DNA of 64,000 nucleotides from positions 186,001 to 250,000 of the forward strand of contig NZ_CANMJB010000001.1 of NCBI RefSeq assembly GCF_947498175.1. The letters run 5' to 3'. Positions 1 through 9,039 of this stretch are shown piece by piece. Each line of letters begins with the position of its first letter. Within the stretch, counting starts at the first letter, position 1. Below the pieces are notes generated by a model. The model worked only from the letters and a program-made list of their open reading frames with translations, searched no databases and was not told the origin of the DNA. The stretch is from an uncultured Algimonas sp. Its GTDB lineage: Bacteria; Pseudomonadota; Alphaproteobacteria; Caulobacterales; Maricaulaceae. The translations under genes were made by a program, and so were the position numbers.

Positions 1-1
1 A

Positions 2-1699
2 GGCGGCGACATACTGATCTCCGCCGGCGCGCGCGGGCGGGCGCAGTCTCTGCTCGGTCTCGTGAACCAGCCGCCCTTCCGCTACCTCGACCGATACGGT
101 GTCGATCCGGACGGGTTTGCAGGGGAGGCGGATGTCACTCTGAACATCAGGCGGCCCTTGCTCGAGCATTTCGACGAAGACCGCATCGAATACGACATTT
201 CCGGCACGTTCACCGATGCTGCCGCGCCGTTCTCTTTCGGGCCGCACGCGCTGCACGATGCCGATGTGACCATAAAAGGCGGCAAGGACGGGCTGTTCCT
301 GACCGGTCCGGCCAATCTGGGACCTTGGCGTGCCGATCTGGTCTGGGCCGAACGGTTCGGACAGAACGGCGAACCGACGCGTTACAGGCTGACCGGTCCC
401 GTGAACCGCGAAACCCTGGACGGGTTCGGAATCGGTCTGCGCGAATATTTCGGCGGCGAGATCGGGATGGACATCGAAGCGAGCGGAACCGGCTTGACCA
501 TCGAAGCCGCGACCATCGATCTGGATTTCGCACAGTCCGAGCTGTTTTTGCCGGACCTGTGGTCGAAACCAATCGGCATGCCGGGATCCGCCAGTCTGGA
601 CATCGTCTGGCAGAACGATGGCATGGCCGTTCCCCGCGCGACCGCCGTGGCGCCGGGCCTGGATCTGTCGGGATCGGCAGCGTTCAAGTCGGGGTTTGCT
701 CTTCGCGAGGCGCGGCTGGACCGCGCCCGTATCGACGGGTTCATCGACGGGCGCGTCCTGCTTCGGCGCGACGAGGCGGCGCAACGGCTGGCTGTGGAAG
801 CCAGCGGGAACCGGCTCGATCTGACTCCTTTCGTCAAAGCGGCTTTGCAGGGTGCGGGGGGCGAAACCCCGGACTTGCCGATCTCGTTGGACGCGGCCTT
901 CAACCAGATCGTACTGGGCGACGATTACGCCCTGGCTGAAGCCGCATTGACCTATCGGCACGATGGTCAGGCGGTCGACCGGTTTTCGCTCAAGGGCGAC
1001 CGGCCGGCCGGCCGTCTGGTCGCCATCATGGACGACGCGCCGGGATCCGGGCGATCGGTCAACGTCGTCGTTCCCGATGCGTCCGCCATCGCCAGGTCGC
1101 TGCTCGGCCTGGAGGCAATCCGCGACGGCTCTTTGCGCCTTCAGGCCACGATGCCACCGGCCGGAGCGAAGGGTCCGACCATCGGCAGGCTCGTCGCGCG
1201 GGATTTCACGGTCATCCGCGCGCCTTTCCTGGCGCAGATCCTGTCACTCGCCTCGCTGACGGGCATCGTCGATACGTTATCGGGCAGCGGGTTGGGTTTC
1301 GACGCATTGGAATTCGACTTCGCGCTGGAAGACGGCACCCTGTCGGTGCGCGACGCCAAGTTGTGCGGTCCCGCCATCGGGATGACGGGCGAAGGCGATG
1401 TCGATCTGACCGGAAAGCATGTGGACTTCGGCGGCACGCTCGTGCCCGCCTATACGGCCAACTCGATCCTCGGCCACATACCGCTGCTCGGTCCGCTCCT
1501 GATCGGCCGGGACGGGGAGGGAGTGTTCGCCGTCACCTACTCGGTCGAGGGACCGTTTTCGGGCGCGCTGATCGCCATCAATCCGCTATCCGCCCTGACG
1601 CCCGGCTTCATCCGAGGCATCTTCCGCGAAAGTCGCGAAGACCTTCCGGACAGCGTCATGGACGAAATCGAATCGGTCAGGCCCGCGCCGACCGACTAG
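2..1699 (+). CDS. AsmA/YhdP-like (DUF3971-type) protein, C-terminal part
   Basis: The frame is open from base 2, so the true start lies upstream and only about 565 C-terminal residues are present. The chain is rich in alternating beta-strand patterns with Gly/Asp turns. Near its end it has a hydrophobic amphipathic segment (ANSILGHIPLLGPLLIG) followed by a short Arg/Asp-rich tail. This is typical of the end of AsmA/YhdP-like proteins, which form long beta-groove bridges and are linked to lipid movement between inner and outer membranes. The function is inferred from family only. The stop codon lies inside a CTAG that also supplies the stop of the convergent tyrS. The GTG at 62 is an internal codon, not a convincing start. 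Confidence 0.75.
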   Translation, partial: GGDILISAGARGRAQSLLGLVNQPPFRYLDRYGVDPDGFAGEADVTLNIRRPLLEHFDEDRIEYDISGTFTDAAAPFSFGPHALHDADVTIKGGKDGLFLTGPANLGPWRADLVWAERFGQNGEPTRYRLTGPVNRETLDGFGIGLREYFGGEIGMDIEASGTGLTIEAATIDLDFAQSELFLPDLWSKPIGMPGSASLDIVWQNDGMAVPRATAVAPGLDLSGSAAFKSGFALREARLDRARIDGFIDGRVLLRRDEAAQRLAVEASGNRLDLTPFVKAALQGAGGETPDLPISLDAAFNQIVLGDDYALAEAALTYRHDGQAVDRFSLKGDRPAGRLVAIMDDAPGSGRSVNVVVPDASAIARSLLGLEAIRDGSLRLQATMPPAGAKGPTIGRLVARDFTVIRAPFLAQILSLASLTGIVDTLSGSGLGFDALEFDFALEDGTLSVRDAKLCGPAIGMTGEGDVDLTGKHVDFGGTLVPAYTANSILGHIPLLGPLLIGRDGEGVFAVTYSVEGPFSGALIAINPLSALTPGFIRGIFRESREDLPDSVMDEIESVRPAPTD

Positions 1700-2961
1700 C
1701 CCACGGTCGCGCGCAGCAAGGCATGGCGCTTTTTCCCGACCGAAAGCTTGACGATCCCGTCATGGATGTCGCGGTCGCCGATGGAGGTTTCGTGGGACGC
1801 GACCGCATCGTCATTGAGCTTCAACGCGCCTGCCTTGATGTGGCGGCGTGCTTCGCCGTTCGACGCCGCCAAGCCAGCCGTGACCGTGGCGTTCAGAATG
1901 CCCATCCCGAGCAGCACGTCGAGCGTGACGTCGGTCGTCGGCAAGCCCTCCGCCGCGCCGCCCGCAAAAACCTCGCGCGCCGTCGCCTTGGCGGTCTGCG
2001 ACGCATCCGCCCCGTGCAGCAAGGCCGTCGCTTCATCGGCGAGTTTGGTCTTGGCCGTATTGATATCCGCGCCTTCCATGGCTTCGAACGCGGCGATCTC
2101 GCTCAGCGGCATATCCGTGAACAGCCGCATGAAGCGACCGACATCGGCATCGTCCGTGTTGCGCCAGAATTGCCAATATTCATAGGGACTTCGAGTGAAG
2201 TCTTCGCCCAGCTCAGGATCGCCGTTCAGCCAGACGGCGCCGTCCGCCGTCTTCCCCATCTTGCCGCCGGACGCCGTCGTGATGAGCGGCGTGGTGAAGC
2301 CGAAGACTTCGGCGCCTTCCATGCGCCGGGTCAGATCGACCCCGGTCGTGATATTGCCCCATTGGTCCGACCCGCCGAGTTGCAGACGGCAGCCATGGCG
2401 GCGGTAAAGTTCGACGAAATCGTAACTCTGCAGCAGCGGGTAGTTGAACTCCAGAAAGGTCATCGGCTGTTCGTTCTCCAGCCGCCGCTTGACCGTGTCC
2501 ATCGTCACCATCCGGTTGATCGTGAACTCCTTGCCGACCTCGCGCAGAAAATCGAGATAGCCGAGGCCGCCGAGCCAGTCGTCATTATCTACCATGATGG
2601 CGGCATTGGGACCGTCGAAGTCGAGGAATCTGGCAAAGACCTGGCGGATCCCGGCCTTGTTCGCTTCGATGGCGTCCTGCGTCAGGATCGGGCGCGACTT
2701 GTCCTTGTCGGTCGGATCGCCGATTTTGGTCGTGCCCCCGCCCAGCAAGACGATCGGCGTGCCGCCGCTTCGCTGCAGGATGCGCAGCATCATGATCTGG
2801 ACCAGGGATCCGACATGCAGGCTCGGCGCGGTGCAGTCGAAGCCGATATAGCCGGTGATGCCGTCCGCCGCAGCCGTGTCGAGGCCATCCGCATTGGTGC
2901 ATTGGTAGAGATAGCCGCGCTCCGTCAGCGTGGTCATCAGGTCCGATTTGTAATCCGTCAT
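1696..2961 (-). CDS. tyrS: Tyrosyl-tRNA synthetase
   Basis: Class I aminoacyl-tRNA synthetase charging tRNA-Tyr in the cytoplasm. The 421-residue length is normal for bacterial TyrRS. The HIGH-like motif appears as HVGS near residue 49. It is followed by a Gly-rich GGGTTKIGDPT loop and a KMSKS-like KMGKT near residue 240. The C-terminal 65 residues resemble the S4-like RNA-binding domain (NGEARRHIKAGALKLND). It is convergent with the upstream AsmA-like gene, sharing CTAG at the stops, and divergent from anmK with only 45 bp between. A good sigma-70-like promoter lies so close to the ATG that the transcript would have almost no leader. Confidence 0.97.
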   Translation of the reverse strand: MTDYKSDLMTTLTERGYLYQCTNADGLDTAAADGITGYIGFDCTAPSLHVGSLVQIMMLRILQRSGGTPIVLLGGGTTKIGDPTDKDKSRPILTQDAIEANKAGIRQVFARFLDFDGPNAAIMVDNDDWLGGLGYLDFLREVGKEFTINRMVTMDTVKRRLENEQPMTFLEFNYPLLQSYDFVELYRRHGCRLQLGGSDQWGNITTGVDLTRRMEGAEVFGFTTPLITTASGGKMGKTADGAVWLNGDPELGEDFTRSPYEYWQFWRNTDDADVGRFMRLFTDMPLSEIAAFEAMEGADINTAKTKLADEATALLHGADASQTAKATAREVFAGGAAEGLPTTDVTLDVLLGMGILNATVTAGLAASNGEARRHIKAGALKLNDDAVASHETSIGDRDIHDGIVKLSVGKKRHALLRATVG

Positions 2962-2970
2962 AGGGCGCGG

Positions 2971-2998
2971 CTTCTAATTGCCGCACGAATAGTGTCAA
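2971..2998 (-). promoter_or_regulatory. Putative tyrS promoter
   Basis: On the minus strand TTGACA (2998-2993, 6/6 match) is separated by 16 nt from TAGAAG (2976-2971, 4/6). The -10 box ends only about 9 nt before the tyrS ATG at 2961, so a start site 6-8 nt downstream would give a nearly leaderless mRNA. This is an inference from consensus only. Confidence 0.5.
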
Positions 2999-3006
2999 AG
3001 GCGCAG

Positions 3007-4116
3007 ATGACAAAGATTTACAAAGCGCTCGGCCTGATGAGCGGCACTTCGCTGGACGGGGTCGATGCGGCCATCATCGAAACGGACGGCGTGACCATCC
3101 AGACCTTCGGCCCGGCGCGCACGACCGCGTTCACGGCCTCGCAGCAGGACACATTATCGGAAGCGACGCAGGCGGCGGTCCGTTGGAATTTCGATGGACC
3201 GCGCCCGAATTCCTTGTTCCGCGCGGAGGACATCGCCGATGCGGAACATGCGGCCGCCGTGAAATCGCTGTTGGCGGCGCATGGCCTGACGCCGCACGAT
3301 ATCGACGTGGTGGGATATCATGGTCAGACCGTCTTGCATGACGGGGCCGGCGGACGGACCTTGCAGATCGGCGACGGGCAGCGGCTGGCAGACCGGCTGG
3401 GAATCACCACGGTCTGGGATTTCCGCTCCGCCGATGTCGCCGCAGGCGGGCAGGGCGCACCGATCGCGCCGATCTTCCACAAGGCGCTGGTGGCGCGCAG
3501 CGGGCTGGACGGTGTGACGGCCGTGTTGAACCTCGGCGGCGTCGGCAACGTCTCCATCATCGACGACGAGGCGTTGTCGGCATCGGATACAGGTCCGGCC
3601 AATGGGCCGCTCGACAGTTTCCTGCGCGAACGCGGCATCGCCCAGGACGAAGCCGGGTCGGTGTCGATGTCGGGCGACATCGATTTCGCACTCGTGGAGC
3701 GTTGGACCGACCGGGCCTTCTTCCGCCAGACGCCGCCCCGGTCCGCCGACCGCCACGATTTCGATGTCTGGCATGATCTGGCCGCGCACGGAACGGCGGA
3801 CGGAGCGGCCACGCTATGCGCCTTTGCGGCGCGCGGCGTGGCGCAGACCTTGCGCGCGATGGCGGCCGTGCCCGCCCGTATCGTGCTGTGCGGCGGCGGG
3901 CGTCACAACCGCACCCTGGCGACATTGATCGCGATGGAGACAGGCTGTCAGGTCGTTCCGGCGGAGCGGCTTGGCTGGAACAGCGATTCGATCGAAAGCC
4001 AGGCCTTCGCCTATCTGGCGGTGCGGGTGCTGGAAGGTCTGCCGAACAGTTTTCCGGAAACGACCGGCGTGCGGGAACCGACCGTCGGCGGTGTGGTGTC
4101 GTGGCCCGGAGCGTAG
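3007..4116 (+). CDS. anmK: Anhydro-N-acetylmuramic acid kinase
   Basis: Phosphorylates and opens 1,6-anhydro-MurNAc to MurNAc-6-phosphate during peptidoglycan recycling in the cytoplasm. The 369 residues match the family length. The N-terminal signature GLMSGTSLDGVDAAI, the VGYHGQTV segment, the DFRSADVAAGGQGAPI block and the LNLGGVGNVS/DTGPAN motifs are all present. I chose the ATG at 3007 because the family signature begins eight residues later; the frame extends further upstream but only through the tyrS antisense strand. The gene is divergent from tyrS and ends 27 bp from the convergent hydrolase gene. Confidence 0.95.
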   Translation: MTKIYKALGLMSGTSLDGVDAAIIETDGVTIQTFGPARTTAFTASQQDTLSEATQAAVRWNFDGPRPNSLFRAEDIADAEHAAAVKSLLAAHGLTPHDIDVVGYHGQTVLHDGAGGRTLQIGDGQRLADRLGITTVWDFRSADVAAGGQGAPIAPIFHKALVARSGLDGVTAVLNLGGVGNVSIIDDEALSASDTGPANGPLDSFLRERGIAQDEAGSVSMSGDIDFALVERWTDRAFFRQTPPRSADRHDFDVWHDLAAHGTADGAATLCAFAARGVAQTLRAMAAVPARIVLCGGGRHNRTLATLIAMETGCQVVPAERLGWNSDSIESQAFAYLAVRVLEGLPNSFPETTGVREPTVGGVVSWPGA

Positions 4117-4143
4117 CTTTGCCGGACTTCAGTGGCGAAAGGC

Positions 4144-4824
4144 TCAGCCCTCCAGCAACTTCGGCTCGCGTGGCGGCGAATAACGCGGGTCCAGATGTTC
4201 GTCGAGATAGTCCTCGATCACGTCGGTCGCTTCCTCCAGATGATCGGTATAGAAGTGATCGGCGCCTTCGATCAGGTGCGTCGAGATGACGTGGCCCTTC
4301 TGAACCCGGATCTTCTCGGCCACGCGGACGACGTCTTCGTGCGGGACGACCGGATCTTCGTCGCCGTAGACGATCAAGCCCGATGCCGGACAGGGGGCGA
4401 GAAACGAGAAGTCGTACGTGTTGGTCGGCAGGCTCATCGAGATGAAGCCGGCGATCTCCGGACGGCGCATCAAGAGCTGCATCCCGATCCAGGCGCCGAA
4501 ACTGTATCCCGACACCCAGGAGAAGGGCGCATTCTGGTTGAAGCTCTGCATCCAGTCGAGCGCATAGGCCGCGTCCTGCAGCTCGCCCTGACCGTTGTCA
4601 TAGGTGCCCATCGAGCGGCCGATGCCGCGGAAGTTGAAGCGCAGAACGGAAAAGCCGCGGCGCTTATACTGTTCATACATGGCGACCGGAATGCGGTGAT
4701 CCATATGCCCGCCCGCCTTCGGATGCGGCGACAGGATCAGGGCGCAGGGCGCGGCCGCGTCGTCGGACGGATGGTAACGGCCTTCGAGACGGCCTTCTGG
4801 GCCGGCGAAAATGACTTCGGGCAT
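4144..4824 (-). CDS. Alpha/beta hydrolase
   Basis: A 226-residue cytoplasmic protein of the alpha/beta-hydrolase fold. Visible features are the SPHPKAGGHMDH oxyanion-side strand, the RFNFRGIGRS motif, a nucleophile elbow G-Y-S-F-G (SGYSFGAW), an acid near YGDEDPVV and a late histidine in EGADHFY. This combination resembles the small dienelactone-hydrolase-like/YghX group, but the substrate is unknown. I use the ATG at 4824 (MPEVIF), where family similarity starts; an upstream ATG at 4854 would add ten residues of low-complexity sequence. It ends convergent to anmK and is divergent from iscR. Confidence 0.85.
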   Translation of the reverse strand: MPEVIFAGPEGRLEGRYHPSDDAAAPCALILSPHPKAGGHMDHRIPVAMYEQYKRRGFSVLRFNFRGIGRSMGTYDNGQGELQDAAYALDWMQSFNQNAPFSWVSGYSFGAWIGMQLLMRRPEIAGFISMSLPTNTYDFSFLAPCPASGLIVYGDEDPVVPHEDVVRVAEKIRVQKGHVISTHLIEGADHFYTDHLEEATDVIEDYLDEHLDPRYSPPREPKLLEG

Positions 4825-4853
4825 AAGGGATCGCGCTTCGCAAGCTATGCGCA

Positions 4854-4870
4854 AACGCCGCAGCGGCGTT
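4854..4870. repeat. 7-bp hairpin upstream of hydrolase
   Basis: AACGCCG (4854-4860) and CGGCGTT (4864-4870) form a perfect stem with a 3-nt loop. It lies in the hydrolase leader or the divergent regulatory region. No T-tract follows on either strand, so it is not an obvious terminator. Confidence 0.4.
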
Positions 4871-4892
4871 GCAGCTGTTATTCTTGACTGGG

Positions 4893-4920
4893 TTGGTCGG
4901 AAATACTATTCGCCGACCAA
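4893..4920. promoter_or_regulatory. Inverted-repeat operator candidate in iscR promoter region
   Basis: TTGGTCGG (4893-4900) and CCGACCAA (4913-4920) form a perfect 8-bp inverted repeat with a 12-bp spacer. It lies in the 180-bp region between the divergent hydrolase and iscR genes. A good -10 (TATGAT, 4931-4936) sits 10 bp downstream, which would place the repeat over the -35. A TTGACT at 4884-4889 lies just upstream. The symmetry and position suit a dimeric regulator; IscR itself is a guess. Confidence 0.5.
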
Positions 4921-5004
4921 ATCCGGATTCTATGATGGTTCCGGAGCGCCCTAACAACGGGGCGCACGCATTGCAAAAAAAATGACAGTGGAGACCGGTA
5001 AAGC

Positions 5005-5451
5005 GTGAAGCTCAGTGCGAAAGGACGAACGGCCGTGACCGCCGTGGCCGATCTGGCCGCTCAGACCGCCATAAGCGGCCCTGACGCGCGTGTGCGCCTG
5101 ACCGAGATCGCGCAGCGCCAGGGGCTCAGCCAGTCCTTCCTGGAGCAGGTCTTCGGCGATCTGCGCCGCGCCGGGCTTGTCGACAGCAAGCGCGGCCCGA
5201 CGGGCGGCTATGCGCTGACCCGTCCGGCGGCGCAATTGCGGGTCGCCGACATCATCGCCGCGGTGGAAGAGGAAGTCCGCGCCCATGGCTGCCGGCCCGA
5301 CCAAGCGCTGGGCTGCACCGGCCGGACCGCCAAATGCCTGACCCACAGCCTGTGGGGCGCGCTGGAGGATCATATCGGCCTATTCCTGGACACGGTGACC
5401 GTGCAGATGATCGTGGACGGCGAGCTGCCGCGCATGGACGTTCCGGCATGA
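5005..5451 (+). CDS. iscR: IscR-type Rrf2 family transcriptional regulator
   Basis: A 148-residue Rrf2 winged-helix protein that leads the Fe-S assembly operon. The N-terminal wHTH (KLSAKGRTAVTAVADLA, then the RQGLSQSFLEQVF recognition region) is followed by the cluster-binding cysteine group CRPDQALGC...C (C-x7-C-x6-C, about residues 94-109). Three cysteines are the usual sign of a [2Fe-2S]-sensing IscR. The start is a GTG. It overlaps by one base-step (GTGA) the stop of an 8-codon leader frame beginning at ATG 4982. The stop codon overlaps the next gene as ATGA. It probably represses its own operon when Fe-S is sufficient. Confidence 0.9.
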   Translation: MKLSAKGRTAVTAVADLAAQTAISGPDARVRLTEIAQRQGLSQSFLEQVFGDLRRAGLVDSKRGPTGGYALTRPAAQLRVADIIAAVEEEVRAHGCRPDQALGCTGRTAKCLTHSLWGALEDHIGLFLDTVTVQMIVDGELPRMDVPA

Positions 5452-6560
5452 GCGTCTATCTGGACCATAACGCGACCAGCCCCGCCCCGCAGTCGGTCAT
5501 CGATGCCGTGGCGCACGCCATGACGGTCGTCGGCAATGCGTCGGCGCAGCATGCGCATGGGCGCGCCGCTGCCGCACTGGTCGCCGATGCGCGCGAATCC
5601 GTCGGCCTGGCGATGTGTCAATGCGCGCAGGACATCGTCTTCACAGGCTCCGGTACGGAAGCGATCAACACGGCCATTCATTCCGCCGTTTCAAACGGTT
5701 GCCGCCATCTGCTCGTCTCCTCGCTCGACCATCCGGCGTCCATCATGGCGGCGGAGGCGAGCGGAGCGCGCGTGACGCTGTTGCCCGCCACGCCGAGCGG
5801 GCAGACCGATCTGGACGCGCTGGCCGCGATTCTGAGGGATTGGGACGATGCGGATGGCCGCCCCTTCCTTTCGATGGTCGCCGCGAACAGCGAAACGGGC
5901 GTGATCCAGAATACGGACCCTGCCATCGATCTTGTCCAGGACGTCGGCGGGCTGGTTCTGATCGACGCGGTGCAGGTGCTGGGCAAGGGGCCGATGCTCT
6001 ATCCGGCCGACTATGTCGCGGTGTCGGCCCACAAGATTGGCGGGCCGCAAGGCGTCGGCGCGCTCTACGTGTCGCCGGACGCGCCGTTTACACCGCTGAT
6101 CCATGGCGGCGGGCAGGAACAGCGCCGCCGCGCCGGGACGCTCAATGTGCCGGGCATTGCGGGTTTCGGCGCCGCCGCTCGCGATGCGTCGGAACGCTTT
6201 TCTGGGCTGGCGCCATTGCGCGACGCGCTGCAGGCGGAATTGACGGCGATCGATCCGGGCATCGTCATGTTCGGCGCGGACGACGCGCGCCTGCCCAACA
6301 CGCTCTTTTTCTCCGCGCCGGGCCTGCGGGCCATGACGGCGATGATGCGTTTCGATCTCGCCGGACTTAGCGTCAGCACGGGCACGGCTTGTTCAAGCGG
6401 AAAGGTCGGCGAAAGCCGCGCCCTGCGCGCCATGGGCCGTATCGAAGACGCTCCGGATGGCGCGGTCCGCGTTAGCTTCGGGCCCGGCAACACAATGAAT
6501 GACGTGGAGGCCTTCGCAAATGCGTGGGCCGATTTGCGCAAGGCGAAGAAAGCCGCATAG
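5448..6560 (+). CDS. Cysteine desulfurase, IscS/NifS-type (group I)
   Basis: PLP enzyme of 370 residues that takes sulfur from cysteine for cluster assembly. It starts YLDHNATSP, has SAHKIGGPQG with the PLP lysine near residue 200, and carries the catalytic-loop cysteine in GTACSSGKVG near residue 315. The extended CSSG loop marks it as group I (IscS/NifS), different from the SufS encoded later in the same operon. The ATG overlaps the iscR stop (ATGA), and the gene ends directly at the sufB ATG. Two desulfurases in one suf operon is a known alphaproteobacterial arrangement. Their division of labour is not visible from sequence. Confidence 0.93.
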   Translation: MSVYLDHNATSPAPQSVIDAVAHAMTVVGNASAQHAHGRAAAALVADARESVGLAMCQCAQDIVFTGSGTEAINTAIHSAVSNGCRHLLVSSLDHPASIMAAEASGARVTLLPATPSGQTDLDALAAILRDWDDADGRPFLSMVAANSETGVIQNTDPAIDLVQDVGGLVLIDAVQVLGKGPMLYPADYVAVSAHKIGGPQGVGALYVSPDAPFTPLIHGGGQEQRRRAGTLNVPGIAGFGAAARDASERFSGLAPLRDALQAELTAIDPGIVMFGADDARLPNTLFFSAPGLRAMTAMMRFDLAGLSVSTGTACSSGKVGESRALRAMGRIEDAPDGAVRVSFGPGNTMNDVEAFANAWADLRKAKKAA

Positions 6561-8054
6561 ATGACTGAAACAAAAGTGAAAGATGGCATCGAAGCCGAAA
6601 CCGTCGAAGGCGTTCGCGCGCTGGAAGCGGACAAGTATAAATATGGCTTCGACTCTGACATCGAACAGGAATTCGCGCCCAAGGGTCTGAACGAGGACAT
6701 CGTTCGGTTCATTTCCGCCAAGAAGGACGAACCGCAATGGCTGCTCGACTGGCGGCTGGAAGCCTATCGCCGCTGGCTGACGCTGGACGAACCCGAATGG
6801 GCGATGGTCGATTATCCGAAGATCGATTTCCAGGACATGTATTACTACGCTTCTCCGGTGAAGAAGAAGGAGCTGGAGTCGCTCGACGAGGTCGATCCGG
6901 AGATCCTGGAAGTCTACAACAAGCTCGGCATCTCCTTGAAAGAGCAGGAAGTACTGGCGGGCGTGAAGGGCGCGCCGAAAGTGGCCGTGGACGCCGTGTT
7001 CGACAGCGTGTCCGTCGTGACGACCTTCAAGAAGGAACTGGCCAAGCACGGCGTGATCTTCTGCTCCTTCTCCGAAGCGGTGAAGGATCATCCCGAACTG
7101 GTGCGCAAATATATGGGCTCGGTCGTCCCGGTCACGGATAATTACTACGCGACGCTCAACAATGCCGTCTTCTCGGACGGTTCCTTCGTCTACATTCCGC
7201 CGGGCGTGCGCTGTCCGATGGAGCTGTCGACCTATTTCCGCATGAATGCGCAGGGCACGGGCCAGTTCGAACGCACGCTCATCATCGCCGACGAAGGCTC
7301 CTACGTCTCCTATCTGGAAGGCTGCACGGCGCCGATGCGCGACGAAAACCAACTGCACGCCGCCATCGTCGAGATCGTGGCGCTGAAGGATGCGGAAGTG
7401 AAATACTCGACCGTCCAGAACTGGTGGCCGGGCGACAGCGAAGGCAAGGGCGGGGTCTACAACTTCGTGACCAAGCGCGCCGATTGCCGGGGCGAGAACT
7501 CGAAGGTCAGCTGGACGCAGGTCGAGACCGGATCCGCCGTGACGTGGAAATATCCGTCCTGTATCCTGCGCGGCGATGGCAGCCAGGGTGAGTTCTATTC
7601 CATCGCCATCACCAACGGCCATCAGCAGGCCGATACGGGCACGAAGATGATCCATCTGGGCAAGGACACGAAGTCGCGCGTCATCTCCAAGGGCATCAGC
7701 GCGGGCAAGTCCAATTCGACCTATCGCGGCCTGGTCTCGGCCCACCGCAAGGCGAAGAACGCCCGCAACTTCACCCAGTGCGACAGCCTGCTGATCGGCG
7801 ACCAATGCGGGGCGCACACCGTGCCCTATATCGAGTCAGGCACGCCGACCGCGCAGTTCGAGCACGAGGCGACGACGTCCAAACTGTCGGACGACCAGCT
7901 CTTCTATTGCCGTCAGCGCGGCCTGTCGGAAGAGGATGCGGTCGCTCTGCTCGTCAACGGCTTCTGCCGCGACGTGCTGCAGGAGCTGCCGATGGAATTC
8001 GCCGTGGAAGCGCAGAAGCTCGTCGCCATTTCGCTCGAAGGCAGCGTCGGCTGA
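6561..8054 (+). CDS. sufB: Fe-S cluster assembly scaffold SufB
   Basis: SufB (497 residues) is the scaffold subunit of the SufBC2D complex. The sequence has the SufB N-terminal region ([18 protein letters not shown]) and the beta-helix core with [13 protein letters not shown]. It has the [16 protein letters not shown] block and the [18 protein letters not shown] segment containing the cysteine used in cluster assembly in E. coli SufB. The ATG abuts the upstream stop, and the stop overlaps the next gene as TGATG. Confidence 0.97.
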   Translation: MTETKVKDGIEAETVEGVRALEADKYKYGFDSDIEQEFAPKGLNEDIVRFISAKKDEPQWLLDWRLEAYRRWLTLDEPEWAMVDYPKIDFQDMYYYASPVKKKELESLDEVDPEILEVYNKLGISLKEQEVLAGVKGAPKVAVDAVFDSVSVVTTFKKELAKHGVIFCSFSEAVKDHPELVRKYMGSVVPVTDNYYATLNNAVFSDGSFVYIPPGVRCPMELSTYFRMNAQGTGQFERTLIIADEGSYVSYLEGCTAPMRDENQLHAAIVEIVALKDAEVKYSTVQNWWPGDSEGKGGVYNFVTKRADCRGENSKVSWTQVETGSAVTWKYPSCILRGDGSQGEFYSIAITNGHQQADTGTKMIHLGKDTKSRVISKGISAGKSNSTYRGLVSAHRKAKNARNFTQCDSLLIGDQCGAHTVPYIESGTPTAQFEHEATTSKLSDDQLFYCRQRGLSEEDAVALLVNGFCRDVLQELPMEFAVEAQKLVAISLEGSVG

Positions 8055-8611
8055 TGACGGTCGCGCGCAAACGCCTCGTCTGGATCATCGCTGCGCTCGG
8101 CGCGGTGCTGATCGGCGGTATGCTGATCCTCAAGATCTGGTTCGCCGCCAGCGTCTTCATGCCGCTGGACGACACCGCCGTGGCGCAGACCGCCCCGGAC
8201 GAGCCGTTGGATGCGGAGGAGCAACAGGTCCGCGACATGGTCACGCCGGTGTCGCCCGGCACGCCGGTCATGCCCGTCGCCGACGCGGCACTCGACCCGG
8301 ATGACTATTCGCGCGAACTGGCGGCTCCCGTTCCGATCGCGATGGGCATGGACCGTTACGCTGCAGTGGACGCGCTGCTGCTCTACTACAATGCCGAGCC
8401 GGAGAGCGGCGCCAAGGTCAGTTCGTCGGAACGCACGGTCGATGGTGCAACCCTGTTCGTCATCCGTCGCAGCGGCCTTGCGGATGATGCTCTGTCGGCC
8501 GAGGAGACATTCGCCCTGTTCGACGACGGCGCGCTGGTCGATTTCGGGTCGCGCGTGCAATGCCGGCGCGGCGACACGCCGGACACATGGACGACGGAGC
8601 TTTGCCCATGA
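8054..8611 (+). CDS. Single-span membrane protein inside suf operon
   Basis: I do not recognise this 185-residue protein. A short basic N-terminus (MTVARKR) precedes one hydrophobic segment at about residues 8-33, then a roughly 150-residue acidic region that should face the periplasm. Two cysteines lie near the C-terminus (VQCRRGD...ELCP). The gene is translationally coupled to sufB (TGATG) and to the next gene (ATGA), so it belongs to the suf transcript. It is one of three non-Suf genes between sufB and sufC. Function unknown. Confidence 0.8.
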   Translation: MTVARKRLVWIIAALGAVLIGGMLILKIWFAASVFMPLDDTAVAQTAPDEPLDAEEQQVRDMVTPVSPGTPVMPVADAALDPDDYSRELAAPVPIAMGMDRYAAVDALLLYYNAEPESGAKVSSSERTVDGATLFVIRRSGLADDALSAEETFALFDDGALVDFGSRVQCRRGDTPDTWTTELCP

Positions 8612-9039
8612 GACCTCTTCTTTTCTTAGGCCTGGTCCTGGCCGCTGGATGCAGTCAGGCACCCGCCGCGCCGGACTTCGACGCGGCGCTGCAGGCGCAT
8701 CTCGACTCGGTGCAGTCGCGCGACCTCGAGGCCTATGCGCGAACGATCACGACGGGTGACGAGCTGCCATTGATCTTTCCGGACGGAACGCTCGTGACAT
8801 CGCGCGACGACATCCTCGCCTTTCATGAGGACTGGTTCGGCAACCCGGACTGGCGCATGGGTTTCGAGCCCGTTCACATGCGCGTCGGCGAGACGACCGC
8901 CATCGCCTTGATGCGCGTCAGCTACCGCGACACACCGGACGGTGAAGACCGTTTCAACTACCTCACCCTGGTCTTCCAGCTCGAAGACGGGGCTTGGCGT
9001 CTCGTCCACGACCAGAATACGCGGATCGCGGCCCCATGA
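8608..9039 (+). CDS. SnoaL/NTF2-like lipoprotein
   Basis: A 143-residue protein with a signal peptide and lipobox (LVLAAGCSQ), predicted to be lipidated at Cys15. The mature part has an NTF2-like/SnoaL-like layout. An N-terminal helix (LQAHLDSVQSRDLEAYA) is followed by strands with a late W in the FQLEDGAWRLVHDQN motif, as in DUF4440/SnoaL stress proteins. Ligand and role are unknown. The ATG overlaps the upstream stop and the stop overlaps ridA, so it is co-translated with the suf operon. Confidence 0.78.
   Translation: MRPLLFLGLVLAAGCSQAPAAPDFDAALQAHLDSVQSRDLEAYARTITTGDELPLIFPDGTLVTSRDDILAFHEDWFGNPDWRMGFEPVHMRVGETTAIALMRVSYRDTPDGEDRFNYLTLVFQLEDGAWRLVHDQNTRIAAP

Noticed and set aside
1363-3006. 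In-frame extension upstream of anmK
   Set aside because: The extra 548 codons are antisense to tyrS, arginine-rich and without domain signals; the family start is at 3007.
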